Source: Mixophyes australis
Taxonomy: Eukaryota; Chordata; Amphibia; Anura; Limnodynastidae
Assembly (NCBI GenBank): GCA_036250195.1
Contig: JAVHZZ010000003.1
Coordinates: 52,710,521-52,774,520 of the forward strand
Length of the DNA stretch: 64,000 nucleotides
Reading direction: 5' to 3'
Under the pieces are notes generated by a model, which did not search any database, was not told the origin of the DNA, and was given only the letters and a program-made list of their open reading frames with translations. How positions within the stretch are numbered: position 1 is the stretch's first letter; each line of letters opens with the position of its first letter. A program made the position numbers and the translations under genes. This document shows positions 52,163-63,698 of the stretch, in pieces.

Positions 52163-54100
52163 TATAAATTCACTTGGAACCTGCACGAATATTTGGCCTA
52201 AAGTGCCTTTTGATGTAAGTTGCTAAACTGCATTCTCATACCTTAGTTATGTCACTGATTCCTACTGAGACGATAGGCTGCATACTCAGGCTTGTTGGTT
52301 TAGCCCATGAGATTGCTGCTTATAGTATGTGTAGGTGGCAGATATTCTCTATTTACAATAGTAATATATAGTACTATTAGAAAAATCTAAAGCTGATAAT
52401 GTTGCAGGAAATATAAAACCGTTGAAATGTATATTTCCTGTCATGTTTACATTTTAACATAGAAGACTTTTAAACGCAGTCATGTGACGGAGGTTAGAGA
52501 GGCCTGTTTACTGAGTACATACGGACACACAGATCCGCCAAGATCAATAAGCTAAATACAAATAAAACCTGCTAGGAGAAATCTGTATATATGTTGTACA
52601 AAGGCTCATATATATTTATTCTCACTCTGTGAACACATTATATAATAAGTTGTTATTTTAAGATAAGTAGTGTTATTTATTTATACTTTGTAACCAGATG
52701 GCAAAAGGTAGGTGCGGGGCATTGGCGGTAAGGAAACATGCCAGTTATTTCCTAGCGCCAGTTGCTGAGAAATATCACATGACCATCAGCACTACCATAA
52801 TTCCGTCAATACATTAAAGGTATGTTAGAGTTACAACAGGCTTAATATTACACAGCACCTAAACTGTTAATAGTCACATATAACTGATTATTGAAAAGAG
52901 GTAAAATAGTTGATTGACAATGTAATTTCAGTATGTTACCTGTGATCCTTTATTCTCTCCTTCTTGCCCCTCTGTTTTGATGTTTTATAGAAAAAGTATT
53001 CTTTATGCTTATTCTGTGTACACTGAATACAGCTGCTTTCTTTTTCCCCAATGTTGAAGAATATATGTGTGTTCAGTTTTATTACTGTTTGTTTAAATAA
53101 ACTAGTTTTCAATTCTACTTCTGTATGTCATTTTGTTATTTTTTTTATACACTAAGCATTGTGACTTTCCTTATCATACTAAACTCCACTTAATAACATT
53201 CTGTCTTTGGGTTCTTAAAACAATCACTTAGGCTTGACTGTTACAACATTATATTAAAAACAGATAATTGTTGGATTTACAATAACACTGATTAAATTAG
53301 GTTGACATTGTGTATTGAGATAAGTCAGAGAGTGACTGAAGACAGAGTGTCAGCTTTTGAACCAAATCTTACTGGTGGCAGAACCAGGTAGTTAATAGTG
53401 AATGTGAGAGATTATTTTGAAGGAGTTTAATTATTTTTAGACAGATCAGGTGGTTTTGTTTTTATTAACCCATTATTAACCCATTCACACCCACGTGTCA
53501 TTCAGGTTCAAATGAGTCTTGCAGGACAACGAAGTGTGTCCATTTGTTCACATCTGCAAAGAATCTGAACGTACAGGTCAGTATTGTAATAGCACATGGG
53601 TTCAGATCACACTGTATTCTTGAATTCGAAGTTTGTAAGTCTTTAGAGAAACAGAATGAAGCTGTCAATGTGATAAAATGGATCCAAATCTGGCAATGGT
53701 TTAGTTGGTTTATCAAGTCAGTGGCAATGATTGACTTTACCTGAGATGTTAAGTCCGGGACTTGTGTTAAGGAGTGAAGAAGGAGTTGGTAACAAAGAGA
53801 AAGCCTATAGTCGTATTTCTTAAGGTGGCCATAATGGGACTGGTATCATATTGTATGTACTACCCTCGTGTCCATTGTATATACGTGTAACTATCATTCC
53901 TGAAAATATGTTGGTTTTGTGCCTGTTGTTGTTGGTGGTGGTGGTATTTTTCCATTAATAAAAGCTACCATTGGTTAAGCTGGATGTCTGCTAGGGTGTA
54001 AGTCTTTACCCACATAAAGGGGACCTCAGGAGATGCAGCTTCCTCACATAGAGCTCAAGTTTCAGGCCATGAGAGAGGCTATTGAGGTCCATGAAGAAAC
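52163..54100. other. No recognised element over 1.9 kb
   Basis: AT-rich, unique-looking DNA without domain-bearing ORFs; the longest frames are about 70 codons. It is one of the best candidates for old host sequence in the window. Confidence 0.4.
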
Positions 54101-54282
54101 TAAGGGCTAGATTTACTAAGCTGTGGGTTTGCAAAAGTGGGGATGTTGCCTATAGCAACCAATCAGGTTCTAGCTTTCATTTATTTAGTACCTTCTACAA
54201 AATGACAGCTAGAATCTGATTGGTTGCTATAGGCAACATCCCCACTTTTTCAAACCCGCAGCTTAGTAAATCTATCCCTAAG
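54101..54282. mobile_element. Foldback MITE, CCAATCAG family, copy 5
   Basis: AGGGCTAGATTTACTAAGCTG is mirrored at the right end; AGCAACCAATCAGG and CTGATTGGTTGCT arms. Very close to copy 2 at 7638. Confidence 0.86.
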
Positions 54283-54549
54283 TCTCCACAAAGGAGGTCC
54301 TGATTTTCAGTAGGTCACAGTAGATCACAATTTCATCCCAAAGAAATATGAGACGTGATGCAACTAGCTTTGTAATATAATAACATAAGGATGATACTGG
54401 GGTTAAGTTTGAATTGGAATAAAGTTAAATAAAAGACTTGCTGCATGGAAAATTTTAAATCCCTTGTGACATGATTTGGACATTCAAGGGAACGTGGATG
54501 GGGCAAGTGAAATTGGGACACAGTGACAGTGTGCCAAATAAGTACAGAA

Positions 54550-54740
54550 GACCATACCTCCCAACTTCTATTCAGGTAATTTTGGTACAAATTAAGCCTG
54601 GTCCCTAATCTGTACAAATCCCAGCCATAATTTACACTAACTTTGCCTGACCCACCCAATCATGCCCACTTTCCAACTAACCACACCCAGATTCTGATGA
54701 AGCTCCGCCTATGACATTGTAGCACTCACCCCTTTCTAGG
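54550..54740. repeat. Dispersed 'catacctccca' repeat copy
   Basis: 'catacctcccaacttc' and 'acccaatcatgcccacttt' parallel the copy at 1105. Confidence 0.45.
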
Positions 54741-54884
54741 ATTACTAATCAAGACTGTTAGGAGATATGATCAGTCACTTAAAGTGGACCTTGTGCCTAT
54801 ACACATTGGTGGCAGCCATTGTGTGGTCTGAACTAATATTCAGCATATCATTTCACTAGAACCAGGATTAGACACTGAGGACCT

Positions 54885-55227
54885 GGGGCCTGATTCATTA
54901 AGGATCTTAACTTGAGAAACTTCTTATTTCAGTCTCCTGGACAAAAAAAAAACCATGTTACAATGCAAGGGGTGCAAATTAGTATTCTGTTTTGCACATA
55001 AGTTAAATACTGATTTTTTTTTCATGTAGCACACAAATACTTGATAGCTTATTTGTACACTGACATTTAAAGTTGATATGTGTGTGTGCTACATGAAAAA
55101 ACAGTCAGTATTTAATTTATGTGCAAAACAGAATACTAATTTGCACCCCTTGCATTGTAACATGGTTTTGTCCAGGAGACTGAAATAAGAAGTTCCTCAA
55201 GTTAAATCCTTAATGAATCAGGCCCCT
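54885..55227. mobile_element. Foldback MITE, GGGGCCTGATTCATTAA family, copy 3 (long form)
   Basis: 343-bp palindrome. The arms include 'accatgttacaatgcaagggg' and 'cagtcagtatttaa', with a short spacer near 55045-55085. It is the fullest copy in the window. Confidence 0.9.
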
Positions 55228-55600
55228 AGCCCCTAAGGCACTTTGTGCAGTTATTAGTTCTTGTGAATTGGTGGGCTGCATCCTACCTCAACTTCTGTTC
55301 TCAACTTTTGGTTCAGACCAAAAATGGCTGCTTCCACAGTCTGGTACTTGATCACTTAACAAAGTTTTTGCATTGAAATAACAGCCTGTGTCTGGGGCAA
55401 AACAATATCCTCTAATATTATGAGTATGAGTGCAATTATGGACAATTAGTTGTGTCACATCACAAAATAGGACTTTTGCTGCGTTTTTTCTAGTCATGCA
55501 GTTTGTTAATGACACTTGCTGTAGTCCATATTGTTGCTTATGGTCAGGTTCCTTTTGATGTTTGATTTGTGCTTAAAAATACGCTCCCCAAAATAACGGT
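55228..55600. other. No recognised element
   Basis: Non-coding sequence. Confidence 0.35.
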
Positions 55601-55605
55601 GTGGC

Positions 55606-56062
55606 CAGCGCCGGTGCTAGGGTCCTTGGCGCCCTAGGCACAGTGTGAAAATCGGCGCCCCCCACCCCTTTAAAAATCGGCACCCCCCACCCTTAAAAAT
55701 CGCCCCCCCCCCTTTAAAAATCAGCGCTGCGCTTCCCTCCCCTCAGCTCCCCATGTCTTTCTTTAATTTACCTGCATGAAGCTGCTCCTCTCTGCTCTGT
55801 CTTCTCCCCTCCACTCACAGACACTGTCGGGCCGTGATGATGACATCATCACGGCCTGTCACTGTCAGTGAGCGGAGGGGAGAAGACAGAGCAGAGAGGA
55901 GCAGCTTCATGCAGGTAAGATTCATAGCCCCTTCCCTCCTCTCCTCCCCGTGGATTTCCGTTTTAAATGACAATAGTCATTTTTTTTTAATTTCGAGGCG
56001 CCCTGCAGAGCCCGGCGCCCTAGGCAATTTCCTAACCTTGCCTAATGGGAGCGCCGGGCCTG
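55606..56062. mobile_element. GC-rich inverted-repeat element
   Basis: The termini 'ccagcgccggtgctaggg' / 'gagcgccgggcctgg' and 'ggcgccctaggca' words lie at both ends. The core 55770-55919 is a nearly perfect palindrome centred on GATGATGACATCATCAC. Three decayed 'ctttaaaaatcggc' units lie at 55670-55725. Confidence 0.8.
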
Positions 56063-56784
56063 GGTGTGGCACAGTGCACAAACGTTCTGTGGATTGGTGT
56101 GCTGGCATACAGCCAAAGAGCTCACTTCCTAAATGTACTCTCTACAGTATCACTCTTTCAAAAGCAAAATCCTAATTTCTCACTGATAAAAGTATATTTT
56201 TCCACATACAGTATAATATAACATTATTATTATTTTTGAATCAGTACAATTTATTTTACATCGACACATCATTTTCCATATAAACGTTTCCCATCATAGT
56301 TTATATCCTACAAAAACGTGCAGTTTAAATGGTACGAGTAGGTGCCAATGTCATGCGAGGAAACTCGGTAATAAATCCTATTATAATATAATCGTTTTTA
56401 CATTTTTTGAAAATGGACTTTAAATGAACAGTAATACATATGGACACGGCTCATTGAGTGCAGAAAACATATCTTCTCTGCCTATCTGCATTTCTAAATG
56501 ATGAGTAATGGCTATCATAAAGGCTTGCCATGTAAGAGAGAATATATATGTAACATTATAGATAGGACAGTGCCATATAGCTGGTTATAATGAATGATGG
56601 CAACTGCTGTTTCATAATGATAGAAATTTTACTCTGCGATACCTGTCTTTAAATAATACATTTCTCCTTTGTTGAAGTAATGTAAGTATAGTAGGTTGTA
56701 TGACTGGCTGTAGTAGACATTAGAATATGCCCATATTATATTTACTTTCCTTGGCCAAAGTGCCTCTTACAAAGTCCTGTATGG
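56063..56784. other. No recognised element
   Basis: AT-rich non-coding sequence. Confidence 0.35.
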
Positions 56785-56860
56785 ATATTGAGCAGGGGAG
56801 GGCTGGCAAATTTTAGCCCGGGGGTCAAGACTCGACTCAGCAGCTTATTAGGAACATTTC

Positions 56861-57640
56861 CCTCCTTACTGGTCTTCCCAAGGTCAGACTTGAACCCCTA
56901 CAATCTATTTTGCACGCAGCGGCTAGATTGATTTTCCTTACAAACCGTTATTCCTCTGCTGAGCCACTCTGTCAGTCTCTACATTGGCTGCCTGTATTTC
57001 AACGAATCCAATATAAAATTCTTCTACTAACATACAAGGCCATCAACAAAATTGCACCGACATACATTTCCTCACTTGTCTCGAAATATTTCCCTACTCG
57101 CCACCTCCGTTCTGCACATGATCTACGTCTCTCCTCCACGCTCATCACATCCTCCCATTGTCGGTTACAGGATTTTTTCCGGGCTGCACCCACTTTGTGG
57201 AATTCCCTCCCACACACAGTAAGACTTTCCTCTAGTCTTCAAACCTTCAAGCGTTCACTGAAAACCCACCTCTTCAGACAAGGTTATGATATTCCTCAAC
57301 CATCATCTTAATTTCCCTAGATTACCCTATTACCATCCTCTACACAGCTAACGCAAGACAACAACCCTCTGACCAACATTGCCACACACACAGCCCACTC
57401 AATACTTTTACCTTTGCAGTCTAGCTGGTCCATTGTGTAATATGATGTAGCACATGTCCTTGTGTTTCTAACTCCCATTGTCCCATAAATTGTAAGCTTT
57501 TGAGCAGGGTTCTCTTTCCTCTCTGTCTGTATGTATTACCCAGTATTGTTTTATCAATGTTTGTTCCCAATTGTAAAGCGCTACGGAATTTGCTGGCGCT
57601 ATATAAATAAATGTTGATGATGATGATGATGATGATGATT
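56861..57640 (+). mobile_element. L2 LINE, 5'-truncated 3' end
   Basis: Begins within the RT C-terminus (SLLTGLPKV...). The complete 3' UTR ends GCGCTATATAAATAAATG(TTGATGATGATG). The tail is the same as that of the V-SINEs. The TGA-rich simple tail is typical of L2 elements. Confidence 0.88.
56880..57311 (+). pseudogene. L2 reverse transcriptase C-terminal domain
   Basis: An open frame of 133 codons from an internal ATG (56910): HAAARLIFLTNRYSSAEPLCQSLHWLPVFQRIQYKILLLTYKA ... AAPTLWNSLPHTVRLSSSLQTFKRSLKTHLFRQGY, the conserved C-terminus of L2/CR1 RT proteins. It is intact to its natural stop, but the upstream endonuclease and catalytic RT are missing. Confidence 0.9.
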
Positions 57641-57735
57641 GTAAAGGAAAAAAATGTAGGTGGCCCAGTGACCCAGCCCACGGTAGCCCACTATGGGACC
57701 TCCCTGGGGGACATCTGCCCCCCAGTTCGGTCCCC

Positions 57736-60014
57736 CCATAGTGGTCCTCCCGGTTCAATTCCAAAGTATAGATGTGTCCTCAAACTATCCTTTCATATCT
57801 TCTGGCATTGAGCAAAAAAAAAATAATCTCAAGTTAAAATCTCACGAGTTAAGATCTTCTTTGGGCATGCAATACTTATTTTGAACAGCAGGTGATGCTT
57901 ATATAAAACGATACTACGCATGCATGCCACAATCTGTATACATGTGGACTATAAAATAGAAGAAAATATTATATATTGAAAAACTGATGAAGAAAGGTTG
58001 GATGGTTATTTATTCAAATTCTGTTTATTTTTAAAGTAGAATCTATGTTGTTATAGTGAACGATTTAAAAATAATAATAATAATTGTATAAATAAATAAA
58101 ATAAAATTCCTCAAAGAGCCTCCGTTTACTTTTTTGCAGTGACCACTGTCCATTGTACTGCTAAGAAGCCCAAACCTGCTTGGGAAGAGCTTTTCAGTGT
58201 GGGGCTAGTTGCCCCTGGGAGGCTGGGCACACTGTTTTTGTGGCACTTCTCGTCCTAGAGGAACCAGCCCAGCGCTGACCAGCCTGGGAGTGGTTTTTAG
58301 TTATACGCTTGTGCTCTCCCGTTTTAGTGGAAACCAGCCCGGTCTGTCTAGCATTGGAGCTGTTTGGGTGGAGTGAATACAAAAATCATTGTTTCCCCCA
58401 GTCTATATGCAATCAGCCCCATGCTGACCATTTTTAAATTACTTACGACTGCTCTATAATGGTACATAGGTCAACCAGCCGATGTGCCATGTTTTGCCCC
58501 ATGTCTTGCGGGTGACATTATGCCACGCAAATGAGTCAATCTATTTCCAGCTACAGCAGTCCTTTTGAAATTTTAGGATTATTAAATCAGGATACATCTG
58601 TACTTTTGTACATACAGAAGAGGTGGCAATTTTTGCTTGGCAGACCATGTTGGCACCTGTAGCAAAATCGCTGGCGAGCAACAGGTTGCCTAGCCCTGAT
58701 ATACAGCATGTATTATATGTATGTAGGACCCTATGAAAAAGTAAATGTATGAAACTTTAGAATAACGGTCATGGTAATTTCTATCCCAAAGAACTTGCAA
58801 TCTAACAACAAGGAGAAAACATAAAACAGAAGTACAGTAGAAAAGGTATTGTAGGAAAATAAAAGTATTTATCATAAGTAAAATGTATGGACTTTTTCCT
58901 TTGCAACTCATGCCCCCAAGTGCACATGGACATGTTGTAATAAAGGATAAATGTGTGAATATGTGGCCAAGTTATTGACTACAGAATGCACACCATGGCG
59001 CAGGGGGTTGCAGAGCTACAGCGCTTGCCAATGCAAATCTTCAGTAGGCTCTTTTATTAACAAAGAGATGAGTGTACCCAGTGTGGGAAGGGACAATTAA
59101 CCAGGATACACTAGAGCACAGATGTGAACACACTGCACAGCTGGTGAATTCTTGAGACCTATTTGCATAAGGGAGAGCCCCAATTTCCTTAGTAATGCTC
59201 CTTCGTACATGGGTCCCTTTTGCTCTAGGGATCACTGTGAGCACCAGCTGAACTTTATATTGTAATATTTAACACGGTGGGAAGCTTTGTTTATCAACCT
59301 AGAAATTCACCTGTGCTGGTGAAATAACGTGTGGAATTCCTGAACCATATTGTACTTTTCTTACCAGTCATTTGGTGAAGGACTGTGCTATTCATTACCA
59401 AACTAAAGAAACCAACAGGATGTTCTACCTGTCAATGAAGGGACAGTCCCTGGATTCAGGTGCTGGGAGTCCTCCCAGACACACTTCTGTTTTTGGCCAT
59501 TTTATTCCCCAGAACTGAGAGTTTGTCATTATAAGCCTGTCACTACTGTGTGTGTTTGAGTCTGAAACTAGTTTATAGAAACCAAAAACTACAATGGGAT
59601 TTATGTTGCCGTTTTGATCAATAAATGTTGACAGAAGAAATTAATCCAGTTATAACAACAATCGATCACTTCCCGGTTTGGCCCGGACTTGTGGAAATGC
59701 CACAGAGATCCTGGGCAAGTGGAGTCAGAGATCCACAGGAGTCACTCTGTCTACTTTTTACATTGTGTTTTTTAAATTTTATTTATACAGTTAAACATTT
59801 TTATATGGGCTGTATCATTTCAATTTATCTATTTTATACAGTTGGGATGCTGTGAGCGTTGGGCCACAAAAGACTATTTCAGATAAAGCTTATCGCATTG
59901 GTAAATAAAAACCTAAAAAAAATCTAAAATAAAAAATGAAAAATGTAATAAAGTATAAAAGTATGGGTAAGCTAAGGCAGCGGGTCGTACCACTGGTGGG
60001 GGCTACTGCTGGCT
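57736..60014. other. No recognised element over 2.3 kb
   Basis: Mostly AT-rich. 58200-58460 contains 'aaccagcccagcgctgacc'-type words shared with 27900, suggesting a decayed repeat. No credible ORF. Confidence 0.35.
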
Positions 60015-60037
60015 ATCACCGGTTGTAACTCTTGGAT

Positions 60038-60405
60038 TCAGCAGGGCTTTCCCCTAGCCTCCAAACCTTCAAGTGTTCCCTGAAAACTCACCTCAAGCTT
60101 ATCAATCTTCTGAACCAAATTCTTAACCTCCCCAGGATATTCTACTTAAACAACCCAGAGCCCCCCAAACCAACATTGCTGCTTGACTGGATCAAATAGC
60201 TCCTCTAAGCACATTTTCTCATTGTAATTCGGCTGGACCAATATGTATGTAATATGTAATATGTAGCACCAGACCTCATGTATCAATCCTGTATTTCCAT
60301 TTAGTTGGTAAGCATGTGAGCAGGGCCCTCATACCTCAATCTGTTAATACCTAGGTTTGTATTGTTACTGCTTGTTCCCTATTGTAAAGCTCTGGAGTGA
60401 AGTAA
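60038..60405 (+). mobile_element. L2 LINE 3' UTR remnant
   Basis: 'cctccaaaccttcaagtgttccctgaaaactcacct', 'ggtaagcatgtgagcaggg' and 'ctattgtaaagctctgg' line up in order with the L2 copy at 57240-57590, but diverged. It lacks a usable frame. Confidence 0.75.
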
Positions 60406-60424
60406 TCTGAAACACTATATGTAG

Positions 60425-60720
60425 ACATTGGTCAGTTTATTTAATGTGAATGCTTTTAATTTAATGGGGCTGGTTTGGGGTAAGGAGGCTTATTTATTAA
60501 ATGTAAACACTAATGATGGGCTGGTTAGGGGGAAGTTGCCCTAATTATTAAATGCAGGTGCTATTTGATTTAATGTTGGGGCGATATGGGGGAAAAATAA
60601 GCATAGTCATTAAATGTGAATGCTATTAATTAGATTCTGCTGCTGATTGAGCGCAAGCAGGCCTGTTTATTGAGCAAAAAAGTTAATGATTTAATGACTG
60701 GTTAGGGTTAGGGTGGCCTA
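60425..60720. repeat. Degenerate tandem repeat, about 60-bp period
   Basis: Four to five recurrences of 'attaaatgtgaatgct...taatggggctgg'-like blocks. The last block ends in 'ggttagggttagggtgg'. Confidence 0.6.
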
Positions 60721-60724
60721 GTGT

Positions 60725-61151
60725 TTAAGATAGGTACACACTACACAGTTTTCGTCCAATAATCAGCTCAATCAGCCGACATACGACCACTCGTTCAAAA
60801 GTCGGGTCAGTGTGTGTAGTGAAAGGATGGTCGAAAGACTGCCCAAGTGGACGATTGTCGCCTCATTTGGTTGGTCGTACCGTTAAATATTTTCATTCCA
60901 ATCTCGTTTCCGCTGTGTAGTGTGTATAAACTTCCAACCGATCCACAACAGTGAGTACGAAATTACAGTGTTTGCTCACGACAACATGGCTGTAAAAGTC
61001 ACTAAAGGGACGTCCGCTCTTCCCTTTATCGTCCTAAACAAGGTTAGTGTGTATGCAGTCCATGGACTGAGCGATCGGACCATCGATCGCATGTAAAATC
61101 GATCAGCATAAAAAGTTGGTGGGAATTTCTGTAGTGTGTACCCAGCTTAAG
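60725..61151. mobile_element. MITE with GGTACACACTACA termini and TTAAG flanks
   Basis: TTAAG lies at 60725-60729 and 61147-61151. Inverted ends share GGTACACACTACA. The inside is relatively rich in CpG (cgatcggaccatcgatcgc). No ORF. The TTAA-type duplication suggests piggyBac- or Kolobok-like mobilisation. Confidence 0.7.
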
Positions 61152-61234
61152 TCATTGCTTGACTTTCCAGGAGGTGAATAATAACTATCTCTTTTCCAAA
61201 CAGGGTCCAAACACACCAGGATCCGAAGATGAGG

Positions 61235-61235
<1 letters not shown>

Positions 61236-61270
<35 letters not shown>
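61236..61270. repeat. (TA)n microsatellite
   Basis: Pure TA tract immediately upstream of the Penelope-like segment. Confidence 0.95.
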
Positions 61271-61272
<2 letters not shown>

Positions 61273-61925
61273 CTTTTGATAAAGTCTCTTGTGAGACGAA
61301 ACGCGTCAAGGAGGTTCTGAAGGAGGCTCTGTATTTTGGTGGAAGCTGATGCGAGGAGGTTCCCATGTGCCAGTTCCAGAGAGTTTTCTGAGGGGACCGC
61401 TGCAAGCGCTTTCTATACAGATAAGCCTGTTTTACTTTACCCGATGTACGGGCATTTTATTGCTTTTTATGGATCTAGGCTGTAATTAAATTGGATTATA
61501 TCCTATAATAAGCCTGTCTTTCATGCACGCATTATTGACTCTATTTATATGGAGTTTAGTTGTGTAGTTCCTGTTTAAGAAAGTATTCAAAGTCTGGGGG
61601 AATATACCCTTGAGAGGCTAATCATTGTATTATCTTCTAAATTGGCTATCTCTACCACGCACGCACTATACTTATTTTACCAATGTATTTGGGGTTTAAA
61701 TGTTAACCTCCTGTTAAAGAGGTGAAGCTCATCTAAATCAGGTGTTGAAATACTGAGGGAATTAACCTCTGACAAACGAATCACCCTATTTTATCAACCT
61801 TAGAGTGTCTGGATGTGACTCTTATTTTGATGGTATCACACTATGTCCGGCGCTTCTCTTTTTGTGTCGTTTCTATCTAGGTGTTACATCTGCAACTTGA
61901 TGTTGTAGCGGAGCAGCCTACTGTA
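61271..61925 (+). mobile_element. Penelope-like retroelement terminal segment (tentative)
   Basis: Opens with a hammerhead-like motif and the word GACGAAACGCGTC, characteristic of PLE terminal repeats. It later has 'ccggcgcttctctttttgtg'. No RT or GIY-YIG frame is present, so only non-coding parts remain. Confidence 0.45.
61276..61307 (+). ncRNA. Degenerate hammerhead-ribozyme-like motif
   Basis: TTGATAA (consensus CUGANGA), a perfect 5-bp stem II GTCTC/GAGAC with TTGT loop, then GAAAC and GCGTC (minimal stem III). Two core positions are changed, so activity is doubtful. Confidence 0.45.
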
Positions 61926-62001
61926 TATGATATATTAATTATTAATCACGTTGTCACGTGGTATCTCTGATTGTTCACTAAGCGCCTGTTTGTCTTTTTC
62001 A

Positions 62002-62003
<2 letters not shown>

Positions 62004-62037
<34 letters not shown>

Positions 62038-62043
62038 CATACA

Positions 62044-62085
<42 letters not shown>
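62004..62085. repeat. (TA)n and (CA)n microsatellites
   Basis: TA tract at about 62006-62032 and a CA tract at 62047-62085. Confidence 0.95.
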
Positions 62086-62087
<2 letters not shown>

Positions 62088-62183
62088 AGTACGTAGTCAA
62101 AGATATATTTTTGGACAATTTGGAAACCTCCCCTTTAAAAATCCTGCGTTTGCCCCTGTATATAATATACAGATATAGATATA

Positions 62184-62796
62184 TACAAGTTAACTCGTGC
62201 ATGATACTCATGCATTCTAGTCAAATCAAGCTACTTAAGGTGTTAAAAAGGTTCTTGTCATGCATTTAGGCCATAGCCCAGGCCTCCCCAGGGGAAGAGC
62301 GTTACTTCCCGACGTAAGCGCCCTTTTTTAACATGGTTTTGTCCACATGTCACCACCTCATCATTCTTCTCCATCACCTCATCCTTCATTTTCATCGCCA
62401 CATCTATCCAGATGTCTATCCAGACACAGGGATCTGTCTCAGCGGTCCTGAGTATCACACTCCTTTCACTCTGTCACCCCCGGCAACCACCAACCACTCC
62501 CAACTGTCACTCCCGGCAACCACCAACCACTCCCAACTGTCACTTCTCCTTCAAGAAATATATATATATATTTTTTAAATCTTTATAAACACTTTTAACA
62601 ATTAACAAATTAAATTAACAAATTAAAAACATCTTAGTATACCAAATTTCAGCCCTTTCTGAATTTTTTTTTCCACACACACTAAGAATTTAGTAGGTCA
62701 GTGTATAACTCCGCCCAGCAGGTGGCGCTGCAGCTTGGTTTTATTTTTTCCACACACACACACACACACAGACAGACTAACACACGCCACTAAGCA

Positions 62797-62806
<10 letters not shown>
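62184..62806 (-). mobile_element. (TA)n-flanked repeat, long copy, inverted relative to 41.4 kb
   Basis: Reverse complement of 41403-41825 with about 190 bp more (62290-62470, including 'tacttcccgacgtaagcgcc') and a 37-bp tandem duplication at about 62467-62540. A hairpin GCATGA-TAC-TCATGC (62199-62213) is followed by CTAG-T. Confidence 0.75.

Positions 62807-62847
<41 letters not shown>
62805..62847. repeat. (TA)n microsatellite
   Basis: Pure TA tract at the right edge of the preceding element. Confidence 0.95.
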
Positions 62848-62848
<1 letters not shown>

Positions 62849-63335
62849 CAGATGTTTATAGATGTTTATAGCAATAACGGTATCCTGGTAGGACCGACCC
62901 TACTGCTTAGAGTGTTTGATAATGTGACAAATTTCCACAGTTGCATTAAGTCATATGTTCTCAAAGTGATCTTCAACATCAACTTATTTTGAAATCTGTC
63001 AGTGTAATTCTCATTTACAAAATGAGGACTTTTATTCATGTACAAAGATACTGAAATCTTGCGCTGTTGGTAGACCCAGGAAAACAGACATGAAAACCTT
63101 TGAACTTTTTTTTTTTTTTTTGAAGATAGGTCTGTACTAACACGGTGGATACAAAAACCAATAAAGTGTGAAATGTCCCATTATTAAATTAAACAACAGG
63201 TATTTGTGATGACTTAAGGTACTTAAGGCAATATCTAAATATCAAACCTGCTAAGCACATTTTGTCCATTGCATAGACTATACATACTTTTTATTAACAT
63301 GTATTATATATGTTTATTTGTACATTGTGCTGTGT
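62848..63335. other. No recognised element
   Basis: AT-rich non-coding sequence. Confidence 0.35.
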
Positions 63336-63698
63336 ATCATCATCATCATCATTTATTTATATAGCGCCACTAATTCGGCAGCGCTGTACAGAGAACTCAT
63401 TCACATCAGTCCCTGCCCCATTGGAGCTTACGGTCTAAATTCCCTAATATAGGCACACACTCACACACAGGAAGACAGACAGACACAGACTAGGGTCAAT
63501 TTTTGATAGCAGCCAATTAATCTACCAGTATGGTTTTTTTTGGAGTGTGGGAGGAAACCGGAGCACCTGGAGGAAACCCACGCAAACACAGGGAGAACAT
63601 ACAAACTCCACACAGATAAGGTCATGGTCAGGAATCGAACTCATGACCCCAGTGCTGTGAGGCAGAAGTGCTAACCACTAGGCCACTGTGCTGCCCAA
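63336..63698 (-). mobile_element. V-SINE, full length
   Basis: Minus-strand copy with (CAT)n, GCGCTATATAAATAAATG tail, a (GT)-rich spacer, central domain, and head (A and B boxes near 63630-63690). It is among the least diverged copies here. Confidence 0.9.

Larger units (their letters stand above)
56785..57735. repeat. Dispersed 'agcccactatgggacc' repeat, copy 3, split by L2
   Basis: The left part (56785-56860, 'gagggctggcaaattttagccc ... cttattaggaaca') and right part (57641-57735, 'taaaggaaaaaaatgtaggtgg ...') are contiguous in the copy at 33950. The L2 element lies exactly between them. Confidence 0.75.

Noticed and set aside
60701..60717. Interstitial telomeric repeat
   Set aside because: Only about two and a half TTAGGG units inside a degenerate tandem repeat.
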